From Bog-473 sp963850095 (GTDB lineage Bacteria; Actinomycetota; Acidimicrobiia; Acidimicrobiales; RAAP-2), in assembly GCA_963850095.1 (NCBI GenBank), contig CAWKJX010000009.1:1-64000 (forward strand): a stretch of DNA of 64,000 nucleotides, in the 5' to 3' direction. The translations under genes were made by a program, and so were the position numbers. Shown piece after piece: positions 19,219 through 28,003 of this stretch. Within the stretch, counting starts at the first letter, position 1. Each line of letters opens with the position of its first letter. The notes beneath the pieces were generated by a model. That model saw only the letters and a program-made list of their open reading frames with translations, was not told where the DNA came from and did no database searches.

Positions 19219-20022
19219 ATGGCCCCGACGGTCCTCCATGTTGCGCCCCACCCCGACGACGAGGCCGTCGGCTGCCCCGGCGCGTTGCTCCACCTGTTCG
19301 ACCGCGGCTGGAACGTGGTGAGTGTCATCGCCAGCCTCGGCTTCGAAGGCCAGCACGAACGTCGGCGCTCCGAGGCCGAGGAGGCGTCGGCCCGGGCCGG
19401 CTTCGTGCCCGTTTTCCTCGACCCACCGCTGAACCTCGACCTGCAGGCCGACCGGGCGCTCGCCACCGACCGCCTCGCCACCGAGCTACCCGCCATCGTC
19501 GAGGAGCACCACGCCACCATCGTCGTCTCACCCTCGCCCCATGACGTCCACCACGGGCACGAGACCGTGGGCCGGGCCGTGCAGCGCGCCATGGCCGCGC
19601 TCCCCGGCACCACGCGCTGGTGGATGTGGGGCGTGTGGGGCGACCTGCCCGCCCCCAACGTCTTCTACGCCTTCGACGAGCAGGTCCTGGCCCGGGCGTC
19701 CCACATCCTCGACGCCTATTCGGGCGAGCTCGAGCGCAACGACTACCAGCGCTTCCTGGCGGGGCGGGCGGCCGCCAACGCGGTCATGGGCTCCGAACGC
19801 GTCTTCGGGTTCGGCGCGCCCTCGGCCACCACGCTCCCCTACGCCGAGCTGCTGACCGAGGTCCGGCTCGTCGACGGACGCTTCGTGTCCTCCGAGCCGC
19901 ACCAGCTCGACGAGGGACCGGGACCCACCGAAAGGTGGGACGTCGACCTCACCCCGTGGATCGAGTCGCCCAGCGTCCACGACCTCGTCGGCCCCATCCG
20001 CGAGGTCCGCGAGGGCGCGTGA
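19219..20022 (+). CDS. PIG-L family LmbE-like deacetylase
   Basis: Zn-dependent N-deacetylase fold: the metal motif APHPDDEAVG is at residues 8-17, and the later His pair lies in PHDVHHGHETVGRAVQ. The family includes mycothiol-pathway MshB and glycosaminyl deacetylases, but also many enzymes of unknown substrate. ATG 19219 puts HPDDE at the usual distance from the N-terminus; an in-frame ATG at 19198 is less likely. GTGA overlap couples it to the PhyH gene. Confidence 0.92.
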   Translation: MAPTVLHVAPHPDDEAVGCPGALLHLFDRGWNVVSVIASLGFEGQHERRRSEAEEASARAGFVPVFLDPPLNLDLQADRALATDRLATELPAIVEEHHATIVVSPSPHDVHHGHETVGRAVQRAMAALPGTTRWWMWGVWGDLPAPNVFYAFDEQVLARASHILDAYSGELERNDYQRFLAGRAAANAVMGSERVFGFGAPSATTLPYAELLTEVRLVDGRFVSSEPHQLDEGPGPTERWDVDLTPWIESPSVHDLVGPIREVREGA

Positions 20023-20861
20023 CGGCGACGGCCACGCCGCCGGCCCCCCACCTGGTCGAGTCCTTCCGGCGCGACGGCTTCGTGGTCGTGCCGGACCTCC
20101 TCACGGCTGACGAGCTGGAGCGTTACGGCGCCGCCGTCGACGAGGCCGTGGCCAGGCGCAGCCGCCACGACACCCGCCCCCTGGCCCAGAAGACCCGATA
20201 CGAGCAGTCCTTCGTCCAGTGCCAGAACCTGTGGGAGGACTCCCCCGACGTCCGCCCGCTCAGCTTCCATCCCCTCGTCGGTGCCACCGCCGCCCGCCTC
20301 CTGGGCGTCCTGGCCGTGCGCCTCTGGCACGACCAGGCGTTGTACAAGGAGGCCGGCGGCCGGGAGACCGACCCCCACCAGGACCACCCGTACTGGCCCA
20401 TCGTCGAGACCGACACCGTGACCGCCTGGATCCCCTTCGAAGGCTCCACCCTCGAGAGCGGCGCCATGGGCTACCTGCCGGGCAGCCACCGGCTCGGCCT
20501 GCGCGAGTTCGTCAACATCTTCACCCCCAACCCCGGCCCCGGCGACGACCCGCTGGTGGCCCACGCCGAGCTGGGCGGGCTCGAGCCGGTCTGGGTCGAG
20601 GTCCCGCCCGGCGCCGTCGCCTTCCACCACGGCCTCACGTTCCACTTGGCCCGGGCCAACACCACCGGTACGGTCCGTCGGGTGCACACCGTCATCTACT
20701 TCGCCGACGGATCGACCCGCGGCGAGGGCCGGTACCCGCACCCCTCGGTCGAGCGGGCCGGCATCGCCATGGGGGCGGTGATCGCCAGCGACGTCACGCC
20801 GATCGCCTGGCCGCGGCGGCCGGACGACCTGCCCGACCCTCCGGCCGACGCGATGGCATGA
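20019..20861 (+). CDS. Phytanoyl-CoA dioxygenase (PhyH) family protein
   Basis: Fe(II)/2-oxoglutarate oxygenase of about 280 residues. The iron site HxD lies in TDPHQDHPYWP and the distal His in FHHGLTFHLARANT, followed by the 2-oxoglutarate-binding Arg region GTVRRVHT. The start GTG overlaps the PIG-L stop. Such enzymes hydroxylate acyl chains or natural products. The neighbours (PIG-L and LLM oxidoreductase) suggest small-molecule modification, but the substrate is unknown. Confidence 0.93.
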   Translation: MTATATPPAPHLVESFRRDGFVVVPDLLTADELERYGAAVDEAVARRSRHDTRPLAQKTRYEQSFVQCQNLWEDSPDVRPLSFHPLVGATAARLLGVLAVRLWHDQALYKEAGGRETDPHQDHPYWPIVETDTVTAWIPFEGSTLESGAMGYLPGSHRLGLREFVNIFTPNPGPGDDPLVAHAELGGLEPVWVEVPPGAVAFHHGLTFHLARANTTGTVRRVHTVIYFADGSTRGEGRYPHPSVERAGIAMGAVIASDVTPIAWPRRPDDLPDPPADAMA

Positions 20862-20943
20862 CCGGCCCGCTGCCACGGGTTGCCCACACCTTCCGCCGCA
20901 TGACCCGAGCGACCCGAGCCTTCCGAGCCGTCCGAGCGATCCG

Positions 20944-21987
20944 ATGCTGAAGTTCGACGCCATGCTGGGCGCCCAGCCGCTCCGCCAGGCCGGTGACCTC
21001 GGGCGCCGGGCCGCCGCCGCCGGGCTTTCCGGCCTGGTCGTCACCGAGGCCGGCCGTACCGCCTACCTCACCTGCGGCGCGCTCGCCGTCGCTGCCGACA
21101 TCGACATCCTCACCGGCATCGCCGTCGCCTTCCCCCGCAGCCCAATGGTCACCGCCTCGGTGGCCTGGGAGCTGGCCGAGGCCAGCGGCGGCCGCTTCCG
21201 CCTCGGGCTCGGCGCCCAGGTGCGCGCCCACATCGAGCGCCGCTACGGCGCGCCCTTCGATCCGCCCGGCCCCCGCCTGCGCGAGTACGTGCTCGCCGTG
21301 AAACAGATCTTCGAGTCGTTCCGCACCGGCGCCCCCCTCGCCGTCGACGGCGAGTTCTACGCCATGTCACTGCTCCCGGCCATGTGGGCGCCCGGCCCCA
21401 TCGACCACCCCGACCCGCCGGTCGACATCGCCGCCGTCAACCCCTGGATGCTGCGCATGGCCGGCGAGGTGGCCGACGGCGTCCACGTGCACCCGCTCAA
21501 CACGCCCATCTATCTCCGCGAGACGGTGTTGCCCGAGCTGACGGCCGGCGCGGCCCGGTCGGGACGGACGCTCGACGACCTCGAGGTGATTGTGCCCGCC
21601 TTCCTCTGCGTCGGCGACACCGAGGAGGAGCAGAACGCCTGGCGCGAGCGGGCCCGGATCCAGGTGTCCTTCTACGGGTCGACGCCGAACTACGGGTTCA
21701 TCTTCGAACAGCTCGACCGGGAGGGCACCACCGAGCGCATCCGCGAGCGCCAGCGGACGGGCGACATCCCCGGCATGGCGGCCGTCATCGACGACGATCT
21801 GCTCGAGCAGTTCACCACGGTGGGGACCTGGGACAACATGGCCGACGCCATCGTGGCCAAATACGGAGGCATCGCCACGCGGGTGGTCAGCTACTTCACC
21901 GGCGCGGACGTGGCGCGCGACCCCGATGCGTTCGAGCGCTGGGGTTACCTGGCCCGGCGCGTCACCGCCGTGCCCACCGACTCGTAG
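20944..21987 (+). CDS. LLM-class F420-dependent oxidoreductase
   Basis: Luciferase-like TIM barrel of 347 residues. Landmarks are KFDAMLGAQPLRQAGDLGRR, a central VAFPRSPMVTASVAWELAEA, GGRFRLGLGAQVRAHIERRY, PPGPRLREYVLAVKQIF and a C-terminal MADAIVAKYGG. These match the F420-type LLM group that also includes the gene at 42756. The 82-nt gap in front contains short GACCCGAGC-like repeats. F420 rather than FMN use is inferred from similarity of motifs. Confidence 0.9.
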   Translation: MLKFDAMLGAQPLRQAGDLGRRAAAAGLSGLVVTEAGRTAYLTCGALAVAADIDILTGIAVAFPRSPMVTASVAWELAEASGGRFRLGLGAQVRAHIERRYGAPFDPPGPRLREYVLAVKQIFESFRTGAPLAVDGEFYAMSLLPAMWAPGPIDHPDPPVDIAAVNPWMLRMAGEVADGVHVHPLNTPIYLRETVLPELTAGAARSGRTLDDLEVIVPAFLCVGDTEEEQNAWRERARIQVSFYGSTPNYGFIFEQLDREGTTERIRERQRTGDIPGMAAVIDDDLLEQFTTVGTWDNMADAIVAKYGGIATRVVSYFTGADVARDPDAFERWGYLARRVTAVPTDS

Positions 21988-22071
21988 CCGGGCCCGTTCC
22001 GGGCCTCAGCCGCGGCGCGCCGTTCGGGCCGCCGCCTGCCTGATGCGCCGTGGCCGACTCCACGGCGTGCG

Positions 22072-22622
22072 TCAGAGCTCTTCAGGAGCCTCGGACGCGA
22101 GCGCCGCGTCCAGGTCGGCGAACTCGTCATCATCATCATCGTCGTCGTCGTCCGCTTCGGCCTCGAGTTCTTCGCCCTCGTCCTCGAAGACCTCCGCCTC
22201 CTCGTCGAAGTCCTCGAGCAGCAGGACGTCGCCGTCGCTGTGTCATCGTCGGCGCCGTCGTCGCTGCTGTCATCGTCGGCGCCGTCGTCGCCCTGTTCGA
22301 GCGCTTCGGCCGGGACCAGGCGGGGGGTCCGTGGCGGGCGGGGCCGGGGCGTCTGGCCCGGGGCGGCCTCGGAGCGGTCGAAGAGCGTCGAGAGCCGATC
22401 CTCGACGGAGTCGATGTCGGCGGTGGCCGCCGCCAGGGCGCGCTGGAGCTCGGGCACGTGTTCGGGCAGGTGGTCCAGGTGGGAGTCCTCCGACCCGTCG
22501 GGGCGCACCTCGTCGGTCCAGCCCTCGCCGTCCCAGAACCGCTCCTGACCCTCCTGCTCAGGGTCGGGAAACCATCCCTCCTCCTGGTCGGGGACTGGCT
22601 GCTTCCCCACGACCTCGTCCAT
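22072..22622 (-). CDS. DUF2510-domain protein with highly acidic C-terminus (one frame break)
   Basis: About 183 residues. The DUF2510 domain is at 15-42 (GWFPDPEQEGQERFWDGEGW), followed by a helical stretch HLPEHVPELQRALAAATADI, a Pro/Arg-rich part and an Asp/Glu tail with nine consecutive Asp. One base is missing near 22239-22243 to link the tail frame (DGDVLLLEDFDEEAEVFEDE). ATG 22622 is preceded by GGAGGCAG. DUF2510 is a small Trp-rich domain of actinobacterial membrane or envelope proteins, but no membrane segment is seen here. Function unknown. Confidence 0.7.
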
Positions 22623-22788
22623 GCTCTGCCTCCGACCCTCCGACAACCTTCGTCTACAGGTTCCTCCGTGGCGCAGTTTCTCACGGAAAACTCCCGTGAC
22701 CCACTCGCCGGGGTGCGGTCGGCCCTGGTGCGGCGGTAGAAATGGTGCTTCCGACCTCTGTGGCGGGGGGCGGGGGCACGAACTAATA

Positions 22789-22803
22789 GGATCCTGATTC
22801 CCC
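22789..22803 (+). promoter_or_regulatory. Motif shared with the liv operon promoter region
   Basis: GGATCCTGATTCCCC lies 45 nt before the GTG of the 103-residue gene and matches 13 of 15 positions of GTATCCTGAATCCCC at 25799 before the permease gene. It could be a common regulator site for the two transcription units. Confidence 0.4.
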
Positions 22804-22847
22804 TTTGACCGGCTGGTCGGGGACGACGAAAGCGAGGCTGGACTCCG

Positions 22848-23159
22848 GTGGCCATCCAACTGAAGGCAGGAACGAGGCTGCGCAGCGCCACCGACGCCTG
22901 CGAGATCGTGGTCGTGAAGGCGCCCGCCGAGCCCGTCGACCTGCGTGGTGGGGGCCATGCCTTCCTGGCCATCGACGCCGAACCGGCGACGCAGAGCATT
23001 GAGCCCGGCTTCGACGGGGGCACGCAGCTGGGCAAGCGCTACGCCGACGACGAGCTCGGTATCGAGGTCCTGTGCACCAAGGCCGGCGAAGGATCGATTT
23101 CGGTGGGCGAGACGATCCTGGCCGTGAAGGGCGCCAAGGCGCTCCCCGCCTCCGACTGA
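22848..23159 (+). CDS. Small conserved-looking protein of unknown function
   Basis: 103 residues, no membrane segment, beta-rich: starts MAIQLKAGTRLRSATDACEI and ends SVGETILAVKGAKALPASD. It has Val/Gly-rich strands and no Cys pair, apart from Cys in TDACEIVVV and VLCTKAG. It starts at GTG behind a weak GAGG and lies 31 nt before the acyl-CoA synthetase, so it is probably cotranscribed. I do not recognise the family; an acyl-binding or regulatory role is possible but unsupported. Confidence 0.7.
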   Translation: MAIQLKAGTRLRSATDACEIVVVKAPAEPVDLRGGGHAFLAIDAEPATQSIEPGFDGGTQLGKRYADDELGIEVLCTKAGEGSISVGETILAVKGAKALPASD

Positions 23160-23190
23160 CCGCCCACGACGTGAGAGTGGGAGGGGCCTC

Positions 23191-24705
23191 GTGAACATCG
23201 CCATGCTGCTCGAAATGGCGGCCGAGGGCGATCCCGAACGCATCGTCGTCGGCCCCCACGACGGCGGCCTCAGCGCGGCGGAACTCCTCGAGCAGTCCAG
23301 GCGGGCGGCCGTCTTCTTCGAGAAGAGCGGGGCCGACGTCGTGGGCTACTTCGGGCAGAACTCCGACGTGCTGCCGGTCGCGCTCTTCGGGGCGGCGCTG
23401 GCGGGCATTCCGTTCGCGCCCATCAATTACCGCGCCCCCGACGAGCAGTTGAAGGGCATCCTCGGACGCGTGGCGGGCGGATTGCAGATCGCCGACGACG
23501 ACGAGGTCGAGCGCCTCCGGGCGTGCGGCGCCGAGCACGTCATCACCAAGGACGAACTGGCGTCGGCCATTGCCGAACCGGTCAGCGGCGAGCACCCCTT
23601 CGTCGATCCCGAGGATGTCGGCGTGCTGCTCTTCACCAGCGGCACGACCTCGGAGCCCAAGGCGGCCATACTGCGCCACCGGCACCTGGTCTCCTACATC
23701 ATTTCGAGCGTCGAGTTCATGGGATGCGAGCCGACGGAGGCCCAGCTGATCTGCGTGCCGCCGTACCACATTGCGGGGATCGCGGCCGTGCTGAGCTCGC
23801 TCTACGCCGGGCGGCGCATCATGTACCTGCCGGCCTTCGACGCGGCGGAGTGGGTGCACACGGCGGCCGACGAGAAGATCACGCACGCCATGGTGGTGCC
23901 GACCATGTTGGGGCGGATTCTCCAGGCGATCGAGGACACGGGAGTGGAGCCGGCCGCCTTGCGCCACCTGTCCTACGGCGGCGGCCGCATGCCGCTCGAA
24001 CTGGTCGAGCGCACGCTGCGCGACATGCCCCACGTCGACCTGGTCAACGCCTACGGGCTGACCGAGACCAGCTCCACCATCGCCATGCTGACCCCCGACG
24101 AGCACCGGGAGGCCTTCGCCAGCGAGAACCCGGCCGTGCGGGCGCGGCTGGGGTCGGTCGGGCGACCCCTCCCCTCCCTCGAGGTGGAGGTCCGGGGGGA
24201 GGACGAGGCGGTCCTCCCGACGGGCGAGAAAGGTGAGATCTGGGTGCGCGGCGAGCAGGTGGCCGGCGAGTACGTCGGCCGCACGACGCTCACCGAGGAC
24301 GGCTGGTTCCGCACCCGCGACGCCGGCTGGTTCGACGAGCACGGGTTCCTCTACGTCGACGGGCGGCTGGACGACGTCATTGTGCGGGGGGCCGAGAACA
24401 TTTCGCCGGGCGAAATCGAGGAGGTCCTCATGGCCCACCCGGCGGTGACCGAGGCGGCGGTGATCGGCATCCCTGACGCGGAATGGGGAGAGGCGGTGGC
24501 GGCCGTCATTGTGCTGCACACCGGGCAGTCGGTCGGCGAGGCCGAACTCCAGGACTGGGTGCGTGGGCGGTTGCGCTCGACCAAAATGCCCGCCGTCGTC
24601 GACTTCCGCGACGAGCTGCCCTACTCGCCGACGGGCAAGCTGCTACGGCGGGTGCTGCGCGACGAGCTGTCGACGGCCCACGGGGGTGGAACCGAAGAGG
24701 GCTGA
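23191..24705 (+). CDS. Acyl-CoA synthetase, class I adenylate-forming (FadD-like)
   Basis: 504 residues. Makes an acyl-adenylate and then the CoA thioester. The P-loop-like motif is LLFTSGTTSEPKAA near 150, then YGLTETSSTIA near 290, the hinge DGRLDDVIVRGAENISPGEI near 390 and the catalytic Lys in PTGKLLRR at the end. GTG start with GGGAGGGG in front. It lies between two unknown genes and upstream of the Liv transporter, which suggests activation of an imported acid. Confidence 0.95.
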   Translation: MNIAMLLEMAAEGDPERIVVGPHDGGLSAAELLEQSRRAAVFFEKSGADVVGYFGQNSDVLPVALFGAALAGIPFAPINYRAPDEQLKGILGRVAGGLQIADDDEVERLRACGAEHVITKDELASAIAEPVSGEHPFVDPEDVGVLLFTSGTTSEPKAAILRHRHLVSYIISSVEFMGCEPTEAQLICVPPYHIAGIAAVLSSLYAGRRIMYLPAFDAAEWVHTAADEKITHAMVVPTMLGRILQAIEDTGVEPAALRHLSYGGGRMPLELVERTLRDMPHVDLVNAYGLTETSSTIAMLTPDEHREAFASENPAVRARLGSVGRPLPSLEVEVRGEDEAVLPTGEKGEIWVRGEQVAGEYVGRTTLTEDGWFRTRDAGWFDEHGFLYVDGRLDDVIVRGAENISPGEIEEVLMAHPAVTEAAVIGIPDAEWGEAVAAVIVLHTGQSVGEAELQDWVRGRLRSTKMPAVVDFRDELPYSPTGKLLRRVLRDELSTAHGGGTEEG

Positions 24706-24791
24706 GCGGGACACGGGCGCGATTGCCGCGGGGCGGCGCGTGGACCAGGCTGGAGCCAGCACGAAGCGGGCACGAGCGGGAGGGTTCCAAC

Positions 24792-25736
24792 GTGATCGAG
24801 GTGGCGAGCGAGCCGAAGGATCTGACGACATGGGACGGCGACAAGCCCCCCTACTACCTCGAGATCTTCGGCGAGACCTCGCCGACGATCGACGCCAACT
24901 ACGCCGAGGTCCTCAACCCGAACGCGACGGCGGCCCAGGCGCTGGGGGCCTCGCCGATCTACGAGTACTGGTGGACGATCGGCCACCACGGGCAGCGACC
25001 CGAGCACCATCACCTCTTCGGCGGCGACAAGACGCCCATTTGGGACGAGCTGGAGGACCCGGCGGTCCACGTGTACCTCTTCTTCCCCATCAACGCGGGC
25101 TGGCGGGTGAAGGAGCTCGCCGCCACCGTCAAGTACCTGAGCCCGGTGCAGAACCAGAAGGACCTCTCCGAGAAGGCCGGCGCCGACTGGCAGAAAATGT
25201 CGCAGATGCTGGCCGACGCCGGCACCGTCTCGTCACTGCTCAAGCCCGTTCCGGTCGTCGGCGCAGGTGCGGCGGCGGCCGCACCCATACTCTCGGCGCT
25301 GAGCAAGCTCCAGATCGGCACGGTGCCCTCGAGCGCAACCGGTTTCGAGTGGTACGTCGACAAGGTCACGACGGCGGGCGACAAGTCCGGCGGACGCGGC
25401 GTGCTCCAGGGCGTCATGTGGTCCATACCGAAGAGCATGTTCGTCTCGCTCGGGGGCCGCCTGACGGGAAGCCTGGCGCTGAGCTTCATAGAGAGCCACG
25501 TTCAGGGATCGCCGGACGCCGACCCGCAGCCGGCGCCCATGATGAGCCACGCCGTCATCCGGACCAAGTCCAAGGAGATCTGGGCCCCGGCCGACGACCA
25601 CAAGTTCATCGAGCTGCAGATCAGCCCGCACCGGCCATCGAGCTCGGCGCCAAATCCGAGCGCCGCCCGGGCGGCCAAGCCCGATCCCGCTCCCGCTGCG
25701 GCTCCCGCTCCCGCTCCCGCTCCCGAGTCCTCATAA
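24792..25736 (+). CDS. Unknown protein, 314 residues
   Basis: A soluble protein with a Trp/Tyr-rich first part (PPYYLEIFGETSPTID, SPIYEYWWTIGHHGQRPEHH) and a central helix-and-glycine region (VGAGAAAAAPILSALSKLQI). A conserved-looking core FEWYVDKVTTAGDKSGGRGV and LQGVMWSIPKSMFVSLGGRL follows, then a Pro/Ala repeat tail. GTG 24792 follows GGAGGG. It sits between the acyl-CoA synthetase and the liv genes. I do not recognise the family. Confidence 0.72.
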   Translation: MIEVASEPKDLTTWDGDKPPYYLEIFGETSPTIDANYAEVLNPNATAAQALGASPIYEYWWTIGHHGQRPEHHHLFGGDKTPIWDELEDPAVHVYLFFPINAGWRVKELAATVKYLSPVQNQKDLSEKAGADWQKMSQMLADAGTVSSLLKPVPVVGAGAAAAAPILSALSKLQIGTVPSSATGFEWYVDKVTTAGDKSGGRGVLQGVMWSIPKSMFVSLGGRLTGSLALSFIESHVQGSPDADPQPAPMMSHAVIRTKSKEIWAPADDHKFIELQISPHRPSSSAPNPSAARAAKPDPAPAAAPAPAPAPESS

Positions 25737-25798
25737 GCTCCACCTCCGACCAGCCCGGGTGGCCTGGGCAGGGGCGATGCGCCCCGCGGAGAATTTCA

Positions 25799-25813
25799 GT
25801 ATCCTGAATCCCC
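25799..25813 (+). promoter_or_regulatory. Motif shared with the acyl-CoA synthetase operon
   Basis: GTATCCTGAATCCCC, 13 of 15 identical to the site at 22789, lies 69 nt before the permease start. TTCAGTATCCTGAA, an imperfectly spaced inverted repeat with 5-bp arms, overlaps it. Confidence 0.4.
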
Positions 25814-25882
25814 GATGGGTCCTCCGGGGGCACGGCAGGCGGCGTTCCACTGCTCCACGGCGCGTCGGGGGTCGAACGGGCG

Positions 25883-28003
25883 ATGAGCATCTACGTCGAG
25901 TTCCTGCTGCTCGGACTCGGCAACGGCGGCGTCTTCGCCGCCCTGGCCATGGCGCTCGTCGTCACCTACCGCTCGTCGGGCGTGCTCAACTTCGCCACGG
26001 GTGCCCAGGCGCTCTACGCCGCCTACACCTACTCGCTCCTGCGGAACGGGCAGCTCCTGGTGCCCATTCCCGGCCTGGGACCGACCATCAACGTGGGCTC
26101 GAGCTGGGCCTTCTGGCCCGCGTTGCTCGTCACCCTGGCCATATCCGCCGTGATGGGCGCGTTGGCGTACCTGCTCGTGTTCCGGCCATTACGCAACCAC
26201 CGGGCAGTGGCGAAGGCGGTCGCCTCCATCGGCCTCATGGGCGTGCTGACCGCCATCGTCAGCTACCAGGTCGGCTCCGTCGTGATCAACATCAACCCGA
26301 TCTACCCGCAGAATCACGTGAGCATCCTCGGCGTCACGGTGCCGACCGATCGCCTCTGGCTGGCCGCCACCATCATCGGGCTCGGCGTCGTCTTGACGCT
26401 GCTCTTCCGCTTCACCCGCTTCGGCCTCGCCACCCGGGCCTCGGCCGAGACCGAGGTCGGCGCACTGGTGAGCGGCCTTTCGCCCGACCGGATTGCGCTG
26501 ACCAACTGGATCATCAGCTTCGTGGTGTCCGCCATCGCCGGCGTGCTGATCGCCCCGCTCGTGCCGCTGGAGCCGGGGACCTACACCCTGTTCATCGTGC
26601 CCGCCCTGGCGGCAGCCGTCGTGGGCCGCTTCCATTCGCTCGGGTGGGCCATTACAGCCGGGCTGGGCATCGGGGCCCTGGAGTCACTCTCCGTCTACAT
26701 CAACGGCATCCACCCGGACTTCCCAGCCGGCGCCGGCGAGCTCATTCCGCTCATCCTCGTTCTCGTGGTGCTGGCCGTCCGGGGGCAGACGATGCCGAGA
26801 CGGGGCACCCTGATGCAGGTCACGCTGGGGCGGGCGCCGCGGCCGCATTGGCGCATCCCGACGGCGGTCGTCGGCTTCGCGGCAGGGCTGGCGGCGATCT
26901 ACCTGTTCTCCGGGAACGACCGCGCCGCGCTCTACACGAGCTTCATCACCGCGGTGGTGACGTTGTCACTGGTGGTGGTAACCGGGTACACGGGACAAAT
27001 TTCGCTGGCCCAGCTCACGTTCGCCGGTGTCTCGGCCTACATCTTGAGCACGTTCGCCAGCTCGTGGGGCATTCCGTTCCCGATCGCGCCGCTGCTGGCG
27101 GCGCTGGTGGCCGCCGTGATGGGCGTGGTGATCGGCATCCCTGCCTTGCGCGTGCGCGGCTTGATGCTCGGCGTGGTGACTCTGACCTTCGCCGCCGGGG
27201 TCGAGGCGATCTGGTTCGACAACAATTCGCTTGACGGGGGTGCCAGTGGATTGGCCATCCCGACGCCGCGGCTGTTCGGCATGAACCTCGGAATCGGTTC
27301 AGGCAAGGACTTCCCGCGACCCGCGTTCGGCATCCTGTGTCTCGTCGTGCTGGTGGCGGTGGCGCTCGGGGTCAGTTACCTGCGCACGAGCCGCCTCGGG
27401 ACCGCCATGCTGGCGGTGCGGGCCGACGAGCGGTCGGCGGCGGCAGCCGGCATCAACGTGGTGCGCATAAAGCTGATCGGGTTCGCCCTGGCCGCGTTCA
27501 TCGCCGGCATCGGCGGCTCACTGCTGGCGTACCAGCTCGGCAACGTGACCTTCGAGGACTTCGACGCCTTCTTGGGACTCGTCCTGTTTTCGACCGTGGT
27601 GGTGGCGGGCATCACATCCGTGAGCGGCGGGATCCTGGCCGGCATCATCACCTCGGGTGGGCTCCTGGTCTCGGTGATCTCGTCGAACGTCGGGCAGGGC
27701 GGGGTCGACAACTGGTACGGCGTCGTCGCCGGCATCGGCGTGATCCTCACGGTGATCTTCAACCCCGAGGGCATCGTGGGGCCGACACATCTGGCCCTCG
27801 AACAGTGGCGGTCCCGCGGCGCCATGGCACGGCCCACGGGTGCCTTGACACCAAGCATGCCGGTGGCGGCCGGGGGAACGTGTCGGCCCCCCGGCCGATG
27901 GTGGCGGCCGAACCGGCTGGCAGGGGTGGCGCTCCGATCGCGGCAAACGCGGCAAAAATCGCGGCGGACGCCGCGGTGGCGCCGCTGGCGGATGCGGCGG
28001 TGA
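25883..28003 (+). CDS. Liv-type ABC importer permease, LivH-LivM fusion
   Basis: One protein holds both membrane subunits. The LivH half (residues 1-290) has GLGNGGVFAALAMALVVTYR, NFATGAQALYAAY and VFRPLRNHRAVAKAVASIG. The LivM half (330-650) has LSLVVVTGYTGQISLAQLTF, the conserved loop MLAVRADERSAAAAGINVVR and AGIGGSLLAYQLG. Arg-rich residues after FNPEGIVGPTHLALEQW look out of frame. The ATPase frame could join here if one G were added to GGGGG 27871-27875, giving a LivH-LivM-LivG fusion. Imports branched-chain amino acids or, in a setting like this, hydrophobic acids. Confidence 0.92.
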   Translation: MSIYVEFLLLGLGNGGVFAALAMALVVTYRSSGVLNFATGAQALYAAYTYSLLRNGQLLVPIPGLGPTINVGSSWAFWPALLVTLAISAVMGALAYLLVFRPLRNHRAVAKAVASIGLMGVLTAIVSYQVGSVVININPIYPQNHVSILGVTVPTDRLWLAATIIGLGVVLTLLFRFTRFGLATRASAETEVGALVSGLSPDRIALTNWIISFVVSAIAGVLIAPLVPLEPGTYTLFIVPALAAAVVGRFHSLGWAITAGLGIGALESLSVYINGIHPDFPAGAGELIPLILVLVVLAVRGQTMPRRGTLMQVTLGRAPRPHWRIPTAVVGFAAGLAAIYLFSGNDRAALYTSFITAVVTLSLVVVTGYTGQISLAQLTFAGVSAYILSTFASSWGIPFPIAPLLAALVAAVMGVVIGIPALRVRGLMLGVVTLTFAAGVEAIWFDNNSLDGGASGLAIPTPRLFGMNLGIGSGKDFPRPAFGILCLVVLVAVALGVSYLRTSRLGTAMLAVRADERSAAAAGINVVRIKLIGFALAAFIAGIGGSLLAYQLGNVTFEDFDAFLGLVLFSTVVVAGITSVSGGILAGIITSGGLLVSVISSNVGQGGVDNWYGVVAGIGVILTVIFNPEGIVGPTHLALEQWRSRGAMARPTGALTPSMPVAAGGTCRPPGRWWRPNRLAGVALRSRQTRQKSRRTPRWRRWRMRR

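Noticed and set aside
21945..23243. 432-codon minus-strand frame spanning the DUF2510 gene and the 103-residue gene
   Set aside because: Only its middle part, from ATG 22622, is protein-like; the flanks are shadows of other genes.
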